NCBI RefSeq assembly: GCF_002797895.1
Contig: NZ_PGES01000001.1
Coordinates: 3,162,001 to 3,226,000, forward strand
Origin: Janthinobacterium sp. 67
Lineage (GTDB): Bacteria > Pseudomonadota > Gammaproteobacteria > Burkholderiales > Burkholderiaceae_D
Length of the DNA: 64,000 nt
Direction of reading: 5' to 3'
A model generated the notes under the pieces. That model saw only the letters and a program-made list of their open reading frames with translations, did not search any database and was not told where the DNA came from. The translations under genes and the position numbers were made by a program. This document shows, in pieces, positions 53,665 through 62,851 of the stretch (the stretch's first letter is position 1; each line of letters begins with the position of its first letter).

Positions 53665-55047
53665 TCAGAACGGCAGGACGGCGTCAGGCTTGGCAGCCAG
53701 GATCACGCTCTTGAACTGGCCCTGGATGCGCGCCAGCGCTGCCGGCGTTTCCGCCTCGAAGCGCATGACGATCACCGGCGTGGTGTTCGACGAGCGGGCC
53801 AGGCCGAAGCCGTCCGCGTATTCCACGCGCAAGCCGTCGATGGTGATGATCTGTTCATTGCCAGGGAAAACGGCGTCGCGGCGCAGCATGTCCATCAGCG
53901 CGACGTTCTCGCCTTCCTTCAGCTCCAGGTGCAGTTCCGGCGTGCTGTCGGACTGCGGCAGGGAATTGAGCAAGGCCGAAGGATCGGCTTCGCGCGTGAG
54001 GATTTCCAGCAGGCGCGCGGCCGAATACAGGCCGTCGTCGAAACCGTACCAGCGGTCCTTGAAGAAGATATGGCCGCTCATTTCGCCGCCCAGCGGGGCA
54101 CCCGTCTCGCGCAGCTTGGCTTTCACCAGCGAGTGGCCCGTCTTGTACATCAGCGGCACGCCGCCATGCTTGCTGATCCACGGTGCCAGGTGGCGCGTGC
54201 ATTTGACGTCGTACAAAATCTGCGCGCCAGGGTGGCGGGTCAGCACGTCGGCGGCAAACAGCATCATCTGGCGGTCAGGGTAGATGATCTGGCCATCCTT
54301 GGTGACCACGCCCAGGCGGTCGCCGTCGCCGTCGAAGGCGATGCCGATTTCGGCATCCGTCTCGGCCAGGCAGCGGATCAGGTCTTGCAGGTTTTCCGGA
54401 TGCGCGGGATCGGGATGGTGGTTCGGGAAATTGCCATCGACTTCGCAGAACAGTTCGATGACTTCGCAGCCCATGCCGCGGAACAGGTCGCCCGCGAAGG
54501 CGCCCGCCACGCCATTGCCGCAATCGACGGCGATCTTGATCGGGCGCGCCAGTTTGACGTCGCCCAGGATGCGCTCGAGGTAGGCGGCGCGGATATCGTG
54601 CGTGGCATAGCTTCCCGGCTTGGCGCTGGCGCTGCCGTCGTGCGCGACGATGCTGTGATACAGCGCCTGGATCGCTTCACCGTGGATCGCTTCGCCGGCC
54701 AGCACCATCTTGAAGCCGTTGTAGTCGGGCGGATTGTGGCTGCCCGTGACCATGATGCCGGAGCGCGTGTCGAGCACATTCGTGCCGAAGTAGACCATCG
54801 GCGTGGCCACCACGCCCAGGTCGATCACGTCGACGCCTGCCGCTTGCAAGCCCTGCGCCAGCGCCGCCGTCAATTCCGGTCCCGACAGGCGGCCATCGCG
54901 GCCGATCACTACCCGCTGCTCGCCCTTTGCCAGGGCTGCCTGGCCAAATGCCTGGCCGATCTTGTGCGCCACGCTGGCATCGAGGGTTTTAGCGATAATG
55001 CCGCGAATATCGTAGGCCTTGAAGATCGTTCTGGACAATGGAAGCAT
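53665..55047 (-). CDS. algC: Phosphomannomutase/phosphoglucomutase
   Basis: A 460-aa hexose-phosphate mutase. Start ATG 55047 (MLPLSRTIFKAYDIRGI); the phosphoserine is Ser103 in TGSHNPPDYNGFKM; the metal loop is FDGDGDRLGVV; the sugar-binding EMSGHIFFKDR follows. The length matches AlgC-type enzymes, which make mannose-1-P and glucose-1-P for LPS and exopolysaccharide. It heads the LPS core run. Confidence 0.94.
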   Translation of the reverse strand: MLPLSRTIFKAYDIRGIIAKTLDASVAHKIGQAFGQAALAKGEQRVVIGRDGRLSGPELTAALAQGLQAAGVDVIDLGVVATPMVYFGTNVLDTRSGIMVTGSHNPPDYNGFKMVLAGEAIHGEAIQALYHSIVAHDGSASAKPGSYATHDIRAAYLERILGDVKLARPIKIAVDCGNGVAGAFAGDLFRGMGCEVIELFCEVDGNFPNHHPDPAHPENLQDLIRCLAETDAEIGIAFDGDGDRLGVVTKDGQIIYPDRQMMLFAADVLTRHPGAQILYDVKCTRHLAPWISKHGGVPLMYKTGHSLVKAKLRETGAPLGGEMSGHIFFKDRWYGFDDGLYSAARLLEILTREADPSALLNSLPQSDSTPELHLELKEGENVALMDMLRRDAVFPGNEQIITIDGLRVEYADGFGLARSSNTTPVIVMRFEAETPAALARIQGQFKSVILAAKPDAVLPF

Positions 55048-55162
55048 GGTGTGGGCGGTATGAGTAAAGGGATAATAAAGGGATAAATAAGGGAATAAAC
55101 AAGTCCCTAGCAAGGTGCAGCGCGCGGCTGGCCGCTTGCTGCTGCGCCAAGAGTATACCGAA

Positions 55163-55471
55163 TTATACGCGCAGCAGATCGATGGACTTGCCCGATTCCA
55201 CCCACTGCCTGACCCACAGCGGCTGACGGCCGCGGCCTGTCCATTGCTCACTGGCATTGTCCGGATGACGGTAACGCACCGCGACTTTACCCGTGCGCGG
55301 GTGCAAGCCATCGAGTATCAGCTGTTTCAGCGGAATGCCAGCTTGCTGCGCGATCGCCATGATCTGTTCGCGCGCCTTGTTCAAATCTTCACGTTCGCGG
55401 CCGTTTAATTCGTGCTGAACCTGGTCTTGCAATTTGCGCAGCTCCAGCATTGTCAATGTTGATAAATTCAT
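55163..55471 (-). CDS. H-NS family nucleoid protein
   Basis: A 102-aa protein: an N-terminal coiled oligomerisation part (TLTMLELRKLQDQVQHELN) and the C-terminal DNA-binding box YRHPDNASEQWTGRGRQPLWV with the GRGR-type AT hook-like loop. Such proteins silence AT-rich acquired DNA; an AT-rich stretch lies right beside it. AAAGG precedes ATG 55471. Confidence 0.93.
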   Translation of the reverse strand: MNLSTLTMLELRKLQDQVQHELNGREREDLNKAREQIMAIAQQAGIPLKQLILDGLHPRTGKVAVRYRHPDNASEQWTGRGRQPLWVRQWVESGKSIDLLRV

Positions 55472-55527
55472 ATGCCACCTTTAACATTAATATGAATTAA
55501 AAAATGCATGAATATACACTATTCACG

Positions 55528-56622
55528 TTATTTCTTCTTATTCATAATCATCCAGCGTGGCGACTTGAATCGGATGATGCGGAAATATAACCAGACGTAC
55601 GACACCATGAATAAAATGGAACAGAAAATCAATAAACCGGTATGCCGCCAAAGCAAGGTCGCTGGAATCACGGCCGTCAGCGAAAACAGCCACAGATAAG
55701 GTGACGTCATCGAATTGCGGCGCATCAGCGCCCGCGCCTCCTTGCGGCCTACGGTCCACTGCACAATACGGCGGAAAATCAGGCTGTGCAGATGTATGCC
55801 GTCCGGCATCACCGGTGACTTCCCTTGAATAAATGCGCGTCGATAGGCCGAGAAAAGGGTTTCAAATGCGGGATAAATCAGCAGTAGCACGGCGTACCAG
55901 GTCGATACATCAGGATTGCGCATCACCAGCAGCAGGGTCAACTCACCGAGCATGAAGCCAATAAAATAGGCGCCACCATCACCGAGGAAAATCAAGCCGA
56001 CCGGATAGTTCCAGATCAAAAAACCAGTAACGGCACCGGCCACCAGCAGGGCCAAGACCAGGATGAAGGAATCGTTGACTTGCAAGCCAACATAGGCGAG
56101 CGACAGGAACATGCAGATGGAAACCACGCTGGCCAGGCCATTGAAGCCATCGATAATATTGATGGCATTGGCAATCCCAGCCACGGCCAGCACTGTGATG
56201 GGCAAGCTCAGCCAGATCAAGGGTATCGCCCAGCTGGAGAAAGGGAAATCGATGCGGTCGATGCGCGCATCGATCAGAAAATAGGCCAGCAGCGCACCTG
56301 CCATGGTCAGCAGCAAGCGCCCCACGGGGCTGACTTTGCCCGTAAAGTCTTCAATGATGCCGCCAGCAAACGCGATGCCTGAGCACAACAGCAAGGACAG
56401 CATCCATTGCGTCATGGACGGCAGGCGCCAGATCGACACGAGCGCGCTGAACACCACTGCCAGGAAGATCGCCAGCCCGCCAATGCGTGCCACTGAATGG
56501 GAGTGCACTTTTTGCACGCCATGAAAATCAGAATCGAGTGCCGACCTGTGCAATCGCACCTGTTTAATAATCAACAGGGTCAACAACGCGGATGCGACAA
56601 AGCTCACGATAAAAGAAAACAT
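55528..56622 (-). CDS. WecA-like undecaprenyl-phosphate glycosyl-1-phosphate transferase
   Basis: About 364 aa, with 10-11 membrane helices, of the MraY/WecA (GT4-like) family. The catalytic Asp-rich motif is ANAINIIDGFNGLAS, with IFLGDGGAYFIGFML (Mg and nucleotide site) and the cytoplasmic MPDGIHLHSLIFRR (HIHH-like). It begins the building of a lipid-linked glycan such as O-antigen, with GlcNAc-1-P as the likely donor. The start ATG 56622 lacks a ribosome site; one at 56715 is the alternative. G+C is visibly lower than in neighbours, hinting at transfer. Confidence 0.85.
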   Translation of the reverse strand: MFSFIVSFVASALLTLLIIKQVRLHRSALDSDFHGVQKVHSHSVARIGGLAIFLAVVFSALVSIWRLPSMTQWMLSLLLCSGIAFAGGIIEDFTGKVSPVGRLLLTMAGALLAYFLIDARIDRIDFPFSSWAIPLIWLSLPITVLAVAGIANAINIIDGFNGLASVVSICMFLSLAYVGLQVNDSFILVLALLVAGAVTGFLIWNYPVGLIFLGDGGAYFIGFMLGELTLLLVMRNPDVSTWYAVLLLIYPAFETLFSAYRRAFIQGKSPVMPDGIHLHSLIFRRIVQWTVGRKEARALMRRNSMTSPYLWLFSLTAVIPATLLWRHTGLLIFCSILFMVSYVWLYFRIIRFKSPRWMIMNKKK

Positions 56623-57180
56623 TTTTATTATCAACAAAAAATCGGGCTCGCCACTAAAAAGCCATCGATAAGGTAAAAAATACGAGAAATTACGCCATAC
56701 AGCCTTTAATGGCATTGTACCGACTTTGCGAATAAATCCCTATTTTCAAGCCGCCCGTCGACGCCGCCACGGCTGCTGCTATCTCAAAAAATGCCATATA
56801 TCCAGTATTGCCAATAAAAAAAACCGTGTTTTTCGCCAAAAAGATACACATGCACGGCCCGCCACTTTGCCGCATTTTTGGCGCCGGAAAAATATTAATT
56901 TATAGGAAATATTCTCCATCCCGCTTGCGCGAATGTGTTCCAGCGTCGGAAATGCTAGCAAGGAAGTCCATGATTGCTAACAGCTTTTACCATTTGATAC
57001 ATTAACAATAGACTCTTTGACAATGCAACATGTAGCAGGCGGTTTTGCATGGCGGGCACGCCATTCGACACGCAAGCGTGCAACTTCAGGCATGATTCTG
57101 ATTCTACTGAAAGTCTGGCGCCATCCGGGTACGTTTGCCGTCCAGCCCGATCCTCTGCCAAAAAAAATACCACACCGCTC
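56623..57180. other. AT-rich gene-free region of 558 bases
   Basis: No gene is supported. Base composition is much lower in G+C than the surroundings between about 56620 and 57010. It contains the upstream regions of the WecA-like gene (minus) and apaH (plus). No clear promoter or repeat was found. It is a likely binding region for the adjacent H-NS-type protein. Confidence 0.5.
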
Positions 57181-58020
57181 ATGAAAACCTACTTTATCGG
57201 CGATCTGCAAGGCTGCCATGCACAAACCGTCGAACTGATCGAACGGATACAAGCGGCAGCGGATGGCCCGTACCGCCTGCTGTTCGCGGGCGACCTGATC
57301 AACCGTGGCCCGGCCTCGCTGGCCACCCTGCGCCACGTGCATGCGCTGGCGCGGCAGGGCCTGGCCGACAGCGTCCTGGGCAACCATGACTTGCACCTGC
57401 TGGCCGTGGCCAACGGCATCCGGCCCGAGCATGCGTCCGACACCCTCGCCGAAATCCTCGAGGCGCCCGACCGCGAGGAGTTGATCGACTGGCTGCGCCA
57501 GCGGCCGTTGGCACTGGAACACGACGGCCATGTGCTCGTGCATGCGGGCTTGCTGCCGCAATGGAGCGCGGCCCAGGCCCTGTCCCTGAGCGGGGAAGTG
57601 TCCACCATGCTGCGCAGCGACGACTGGGTATCCTTCCTGCGCACCATGTACGGCAACGAGCCGACCGCCTGGCGCGACGACCTGCAGGGCGCCGACCGGC
57701 TGCGCTGTATCGTCAACGCCATGACGCGGCTGCGCTTTTGCACGCCCGACGGCGCGATGGACTTCAAGATGAAGGAAAGTGGCAGTCCGCCGCCCGGTTC
57801 CGGCCTGCTGCCCTGGTTCGACGTGCCGGGCCGGCAAAGCGCCGGCGACACCATCGTCTTCGGCCACTGGTCGGCGCTGGGACTGCAGTTGCGGGAGCGC
57901 CTGATCGGCCTCGATAGCGGCTGCGTGTGGGGCGGAAAACTGTCGGCCGTGTGCCTGCAAGACCGCTCCTTGCTGCAGGTCGATTGCCCCGCCTTCCGGC
58001 AGCATAGCGGCAAGCGCTGA
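57181..58020 (+). CDS. apaH: Symmetrical bis(5'-nucleosyl)-tetraphosphatase
   Basis: A 279-aa metallophosphoesterase that splits Ap4A to two ADP and can remove Np4 caps from RNA. Motifs [12 protein letters not shown] (D-x-H type), [27 protein letters not shown] and [10 protein letters not shown]-terminal [20 protein letters not shown] 57181 begins the conserved [11 protein letters not shown]; no strong ribosome site precedes it. Confidence 0.95.
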   Translation: MKTYFIGDLQGCHAQTVELIERIQAAADGPYRLLFAGDLINRGPASLATLRHVHALARQGLADSVLGNHDLHLLAVANGIRPEHASDTLAEILEAPDREELIDWLRQRPLALEHDGHVLVHAGLLPQWSAAQALSLSGEVSTMLRSDDWVSFLRTMYGNEPTAWRDDLQGADRLRCIVNAMTRLRFCTPDGAMDFKMKESGSPPPGSGLLPWFDVPGRQSAGDTIVFGHWSALGLQLRERLIGLDSGCVWGGKLSAVCLQDRSLLQVDCPAFRQHSGKR

Positions 58021-58104
58021 GCACGGCGCATATGCTTAGTCGAAATCGGTCGTTGGCCTTGCCGCGCATGGCACGTATGATGGCGCTTTTGCCTGTGCGA
58101 TCCC

Positions 58105-59025
58105 ATGCATCCTGATACCGACAGACTGGCGCGCTGGCTGCTCGGCAGCCTGGAACTCGACACCGCCGTCCTGCACGTGGGCCAGTACTGCGGCCGCTGG
58201 CGCGCCTCCACGGCGGGCCGGGAACTGGGCAGCTTCCACCTGGTGCTCGACGGCCACTGCCATCTGCACCTCGATGGCGCGGCGCCTATCGCCCTCGGCC
58301 CGCGCGACGGCGTCTTCCTGCTGCGCGACCTGCCGCACTTCCTCAGTCCCCACAGCGATCCGCTGCAGGCGGTCAGCGCGCAGGCGATGCTGCCGCTGCA
58401 AGCGCCCACGGAGCAGCCTGCGACGGCGCTGGCCTGCGGCTTCTTTCAATTTCGCGGCGCCCTCTCCGCCCTGATCGTCGACTCCTTTCCGCCGTATCTG
58501 CTGATACGCGGCGACGCGCCCGCCTTCAGCGCCGCCGCCGCGCTGTTCGACCTGATCCTGGCGGAAGCGGGCGGCGACCCGGAACAGCCCTCGCCACTGA
58601 TCGCGCGCTTGGTCGAACTGCTGTTCTTTTACCTGATCCGCCACGTGGCGCAGGGCGAGCAGGTGGCGGCCGGCCTGCTGTCGCTGCTGCACCAGCCCGC
58701 ATTTTCGCCGCTGCTCGAACGCATGCTCGACGCGCCCGCCGACGACTGGTCGATCGAGAACATGGCCAAGGCCGCGTGCATGTCGCGCGCCAGCTTCTGC
58801 AAGCATTTCGCCAGCGCCAGCGGCCACTCGCCGGCCCAGTTCCTGCTCCTGCTGCGCATGAAGATCGCCGCGCGCCGCCTGCACGACGGCGTCTCCGTCG
58901 AACGCGCGGCCGAACTGGTGGGCTACCGCTCGCACGCCGCCTTCACGCGCGCCTTCAAGCGGGTCACGGGCGAGCAGCCGGGCACCTATCGGCGCGACCA
59001 GCGATTGCGCCAGCTGGCCAGCTAA
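58105..59025 (+). CDS. AraC-family regulator with cupin domain
   Basis: A 306-aa regulator. An N-terminal cupin_6-type sensor (about 15-195; SFHLVLDGHCHLHLDG), and C-terminal double helix-turn-helix (about 210-300: SIENMAKAACMSRASFCKHF and ERAAELVGYRSHAAFTRAFK). This layout is shared with RclR and related regulators of redox or organic-compound genes. The next unit, with an AhpD-like and an acyl-CoA-dehydrogenase-like protein, is the plausible target. Confidence 0.9.
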   Translation: MHPDTDRLARWLLGSLELDTAVLHVGQYCGRWRASTAGRELGSFHLVLDGHCHLHLDGAAPIALGPRDGVFLLRDLPHFLSPHSDPLQAVSAQAMLPLQAPTEQPATALACGFFQFRGALSALIVDSFPPYLLIRGDAPAFSAAAALFDLILAEAGGDPEQPSPLIARLVELLFFYLIRHVAQGEQVAAGLLSLLHQPAFSPLLERMLDAPADDWSIENMAKAACMSRASFCKHFASASGHSPAQFLLLLRMKIAARRLHDGVSVERAAELVGYRSHAAFTRAFKRVTGEQPGTYRRDQRLRQLAS

Positions 59026-59091
59026 GCGCCAGCTGAAATCAAGGATCGCACAATCGCAGACGAACGAGCACAAAAGGACGACGCTGACGTC

Positions 59092-59120
59092 TGTTGCGTG
59101 CACGGCATGGCCGATATAAT
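59092..59120 (+). promoter_or_regulatory. Promoter of the AhpD-like/ABC unit
   Basis: A perfect -10 TATAAT (59115-59120), 34 bases before the ATG. With a 17-base spacer the -35 is TGTTGC (59092-59097), a weak match; this suggests a need for an activator, perhaps the AraC protein just upstream. Confidence 0.55.
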
Positions 59121-59154
59121 GGCCGGGTGACTTACCAACTTAGCAAGGTACCCC

Positions 59155-59709
59155 ATGTCCCGTCTGACGCTGCACACCCTCGATACCGCCCCGGCCGATA
59201 GCCGCCCCTTCGTGGAAAAGGCCATCGCCAACAATGGCTTCCTGCCCAACCTGATCGGCGTTCTGGCCAATGCCCCGCTGGCACTGGAAACCTACCTGAC
59301 CGTCTCCGGTATCAATGCGCGCGCCAGCTTGAGCCTGATGGAACGCGAAGTGGTGCAGATCACGGCCGCGCGCATCCACGGCTGCGATTTCTGCATCGCC
59401 GGCCATAGCGCCATCTCGCTGAAAAAAGCAGGCCAGACACCGGACACGGTGCGCGCCCTGCAGCACGGCCAGCCGACGGGCGATGCGAAGCTGGACGCCG
59501 TCGCCGCCTTCGCCACGGCCGTCATCGCCACGCGCGGCGCCGTCAGCGACGTGGAATATCAAACCTTCCTGGCCGCCGGCTACAACGAGCAGCAGGCGCT
59601 CGAAGTCGTGCTGGGCATCAGCCTGGCCACCCTGTGCAATTTCTCCAACAGCCTGGCCGGCACGCCCGTCAATCCGCAATTGACGCCCTACCTGCCTGGC
59701 GCCGTCTGA
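59155..59709 (+). CDS. AhpD/carboxymuconolactone-decarboxylase-family protein
   Basis: A 184-aa all-helical protein with the AhpD-type active site: Glu in MEREVVQITAARIHG and CDFCIAGHS (CxxC plus His). These are peroxidase-like or redox carriers. It is the first gene of a unit of five, one base before the next gene. The partner and substrate are unknown. Confidence 0.9.
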   Translation: MSRLTLHTLDTAPADSRPFVEKAIANNGFLPNLIGVLANAPLALETYLTVSGINARASLSLMEREVVQITAARIHGCDFCIAGHSAISLKKAGQTPDTVRALQHGQPTGDAKLDAVAAFATAVIATRGAVSDVEYQTFLAAGYNEQQALEVVLGISLATLCNFSNSLAGTPVNPQLTPYLPGAV

Positions 59710-59710
59710 C

Positions 59711-60796
59711 ATGGCGAACCTCACTCACTGGCTGCACATGCATGCCGACCAGCTCGACCAATCGTCGGAGCTGGCTGAAACCGTTTTGCCTGCCCTCGCT
59801 GGCGACAAGCTGCTGGCCATCGGCGTGCCGCAGGAACACGGCGGCGCGGGCGGCGACGTGCGCGACGCCATCGACGCCATCGCCAAAGTGGCCGAGCAAT
59901 CGGTGACGGCGGCCTTTGTCTTCTGGGGCCAGCGCTGCTTCATCGAATTCCTGCTGCAAAGCGAGAACCGCGCGCTGGCCGAGCGCCGCTTGCCCGGCCT
60001 GCTGGCAGGCACGCAGGCGGGCGCCAGCGGCCTGTCGAACGCCATGAAATTCTTGTCCGGCATCGAGCAGCTGCAAATCACGGGCGCGCGCCACGCTGAC
60101 GGCTTGCTCGTCGACGGCGGCCTGGCCTGGGTGACGAACTTGCGCAAGGCGGGCTTTGTCGCGGCGGCGGCCGTGGCGCCGGACGACGGCGCGCCGCCCG
60201 TCATCGTCGCCTTCGACAGCGGCAGCGCAGGCGTCAAGCGCAGCGACGACCTGGACCTGATCGCCCTGCGCGGCAGCAATACGGCATCCGTCAAGCTGGC
60301 GCAGGTGCACATCCCCGCCGCCGACATCATCAGCGACAATGCGCCGGCCTGGCTGCCGCAGGTGCGCCCATCGTTCCTCGGCATGCAGTGCGGCCTGTCG
60401 ATCGGCCTGGCGCGCGCCAGCCTGGCCAAGGCGGCGCAGATTTCCGCCGGCTCGCGCAACCAGCTCACGCCGCGCATCGAAGCGCTGCAAGCGACACTGG
60501 AAAGCGCCGTCGCCACCCTGCTGGCCGGCGTGCACGATGGCCGTTTCAAAAAAGAAGCACCGGCCATGTTCCGCCTGCGCATACAGCTGGCCGGCGTGCT
60601 GCAGCAAGCCTTGATGCTGGAACTGCAAGCCATGGGCGGACGCGCCTACCTGAATGCCGAGCAGCAGGGCTTTGCCCGCCGCTGGCGCGAATCGTCGTTC
60701 ATCCCCATCGTCACCCCCAGCCTGACGCAGTTGCAATCGGCCTTGCAGCTGTTCGACAGCCAGCAGGCGGCCAAGGCGGCGGGAGCATCGGCATGA
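59711..60796 (+). CDS. Acyl-CoA-dehydrogenase-fold flavoprotein
   Basis: A 361-aa member of the acyl-CoA dehydrogenase superfamily: LLAIGVPQEHGGAGGDVRDA, the central beta domain (QAGASGLSNAMKFL, then VDGGLAWVTNLRKAGFVAAA) and a helical C-terminal half. The catalytic Glu of true dehydrogenases is not evident. Flavin monooxygenases for sulfur compounds (DszC/SfnC type) share this fold, and the linked Ssu/Tau-type importer makes such a role possible. It overlaps the ATPase gene by ATGA. Confidence 0.82.
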   Translation: MANLTHWLHMHADQLDQSSELAETVLPALAGDKLLAIGVPQEHGGAGGDVRDAIDAIAKVAEQSVTAAFVFWGQRCFIEFLLQSENRALAERRLPGLLAGTQAGASGLSNAMKFLSGIEQLQITGARHADGLLVDGGLAWVTNLRKAGFVAAAAVAPDDGAPPVIVAFDSGSAGVKRSDDLDLIALRGSNTASVKLAQVHIPAADIISDNAPAWLPQVRPSFLGMQCGLSIGLARASLAKAAQISAGSRNQLTPRIEALQATLESAVATLLAGVHDGRFKKEAPAMFRLRIQLAGVLQQALMLELQAMGGRAYLNAEQQGFARRWRESSFIPIVTPSLTQLQSALQLFDSQQAAKAAGASA

Positions 60797-61587
60797 GCGT
60801 TGCCGATTGGGCCTTGCAGGCGCAGGATCTGAGCTACGCTTACCCCGGCACGGCGCCCGTGTTCCAGCACGTGTCGCTGGGCGTGCGCAAGCGCGAAATC
60901 GTCTGCCTGCTTGGCGGCAGCGGCTGCGGCAAATCAAGCCTGCTGCGCGTGCTGGCCGGCTTGCAGCCGCCGTCCACGGGCGAGATCCAGTTCCTCGACG
61001 CTCCCATGCGCGAACCGGACCCGCGCAGCGCCCTCGTCTTCCAGCAAGCCAGTTTGCTACCCTGGCTGAACGTCACGGGCAATGCCGGTTTCGGCCTGGA
61101 CTTCAAGCACCAGCCGCAGCTCACGCGCGAGGCGCACCAGGCGCGCGTGGCGCAAGCCATCGAAGCGGTCGGTTTGAAAGGACGCGAAAAACTGTATCCG
61201 TCCGCGCTGTCGGGCGGCATGGCCCAGCGCGTGGCCCTGGCCCGTGCGCTGGCGCGCGAACCGGAACTGCTGTTCGCCGACGAACCGTTTTCCGCCCTTG
61301 ATGCCATCACGCGCGCCGAAATGCAATCCTTGCTCGTCGACGTGGTGCACCGCTGGCACACGGCCGTGCTGCTCGTCACGCACGATATCGACGAAGCGAT
61401 TCTCGTGGCCGACCGCATCTTGCTCATGGGCGGCAAGCCGGGCAACATCGTGCGCGAATGGAACGTCGCCATCGACCAGCCACGGATCGGCCACAGCGCC
61501 GACGTCATCGCCCTGAAGATGGACATCCTCGACGCCCTGCAGGCGCTGCAAAAGCAGGACCAAGCGCCCGCCTTTGCTTCCAATTAA
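60793..61587 (+). CDS. ABC importer ATP-binding protein (SsuB/TauB/NrtD type)
   Basis: A 264-aa ATPase: Walker A LLGGSGCGKSSLLR, Q-loop FQQASLLPWLNVTGNAGFGL, signature LSGGMAQRVALARAL, Walker B ELLFADEPFSALD, and VTHDIDEAILVADR. The pattern is that of nitrate/sulfonate/taurine importers. Coupled to the previous gene. Confidence 0.92.
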   Translation: MSVADWALQAQDLSYAYPGTAPVFQHVSLGVRKREIVCLLGGSGCGKSSLLRVLAGLQPPSTGEIQFLDAPMREPDPRSALVFQQASLLPWLNVTGNAGFGLDFKHQPQLTREAHQARVAQAIEAVGLKGREKLYPSALSGGMAQRVALARALAREPELLFADEPFSALDAITRAEMQSLLVDVVHRWHTAVLLVTHDIDEAILVADRILLMGGKPGNIVREWNVAIDQPRIGHSADVIALKMDILDALQALQKQDQAPAFASN

Positions 61588-61604
61588 TCGACCGGAACTC
61601 TCCC

Positions 61605-62849
61605 ATGACATTCGAAGACCACAACAAACCCCTGCACATCTGCGCCTCGTCCGATTGCGACTGCGGCCTGACGCGGCGCGATTTCCTGCGCATGTCGGCC
61701 CTGGCCACGGCCAGCGTTGCCTCGCCGCTGCTGTTCGCCGGCGACGCCATGGCCCAGCAAGGCCCGAAAGGCGACGACCAGCCCGTGAAAATCGGCTACC
61801 TGCCGATCACCGACGCCACCCCGCTGCTCGTCGCCCACGCGCGCAAGCTGTTCGAAGCGGAAGGCTTGCAGGCGGAAACGCCGCGGCTGTTCCGCAGCTG
61901 GGCGCAAATCATCGAAGCCTTCGTGGCCGGCCAGGTCAACGTCATCCACTTGCTGTCGCCGGCCACCTTATGGGTGCGCTACGGCGCCAAGTTCCCCGCC
62001 AAGGTCGTCGCCTGGAACCACGTCAACGGGTCCGCGCTGACGGTGGCCAACGAGATCAACAAGGTTTCCGACCTGGGTGGACGCACGGTCGCCATCCCGT
62101 TCTGGTACTCGATCCACAACATCCTGCTGCAGCAGATCCTGTCCTCGAACGGCTTGACGCCGGTGACGCGCGCGCGCAACGCGGCCATCAAGCCGAATGA
62201 AGTGAACCTGGTCGTGCTGGCACCCGCCGAAATGGTTTCCGCCCTGGCCAGCAAGTCGATCGCCGGATACATCGTGGCGGAGCCCTTCAATGCGGCGGCG
62301 GAAAACGCCGGCATCGGCAAGATCCTGCGCTTCTCGGGCGACGTGTGGAAAAACCATGCATGCTGCGTTACTTTCCTGTCCGAGCGCGACATCAACACAC
62401 GTCCCGAATGGGCGCAAAAGGTCACCAACGCCATCGTCAAGGCGCAGCTGTGGACGCGCACGAACCAGGTCGACACGGCCAAGCTGCTGTCGAACGTGGG
62501 CGAGCACCGCTACACGCCGCATCCGCTGCAGGTGCTGACCAAGGTGCTGGCCACCACCGATTACGCCGGCTACGAAAAGCAGGGCCTGATCGTGCACAAG
62601 AACTGGCAGCAGCGCCGCATCGACTTCCAGCCATATCCGTTCGCCTCGTACACGGAAGAACTGGTGCGCGCCATCGGCCGCACCAAGGTGGAAGGCGATA
62701 CGCGCTTCCTGGCCAATCTCGATCCGAAATTCGCCGCGCGCGACCTGGTCGATGACCGCTTCGTGCGCAAGGCCATCACGGCGGTCGGCGGCCCGGCCGC
62801 CTTCGGCTTGCCGGCCAACCTGCTGCGCAGCGAAACCGTGGCGGTCTGA
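61605..62849 (+). CDS. Tat-exported substrate-binding protein (NrtA/SsuA type)
   Basis: A 414-aa binding protein. The N-terminus has a twin-arginine signal LTRRDFLRMSALATAS, preceded by a cysteine-rich stretch (CASSDCDCG). The body (KIGYLPITDATPLLVAHARK, FVAGQVNVIHLLSPATLWV) is that of NMT1/SsuA-like proteins in the nitrate/bicarbonate (NrtA/CmpA) branch. Tat export suggests it folds with a bound ligand or early. The substrate is unknown. ATG 61605. Confidence 0.9.
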   Translation: MTFEDHNKPLHICASSDCDCGLTRRDFLRMSALATASVASPLLFAGDAMAQQGPKGDDQPVKIGYLPITDATPLLVAHARKLFEAEGLQAETPRLFRSWAQIIEAFVAGQVNVIHLLSPATLWVRYGAKFPAKVVAWNHVNGSALTVANEINKVSDLGGRTVAIPFWYSIHNILLQQILSSNGLTPVTRARNAAIKPNEVNLVVLAPAEMVSALASKSIAGYIVAEPFNAAAENAGIGKILRFSGDVWKNHACCVTFLSERDINTRPEWAQKVTNAIVKAQLWTRTNQVDTAKLLSNVGEHRYTPHPLQVLTKVLATTDYAGYEKQGLIVHKNWQQRRIDFQPYPFASYTEELVRAIGRTKVEGDTRFLANLDPKFAARDLVDDRFVRKAITAVGGPAAFGLPANLLRSETVAV

Positions 62850-62851
62850 CG

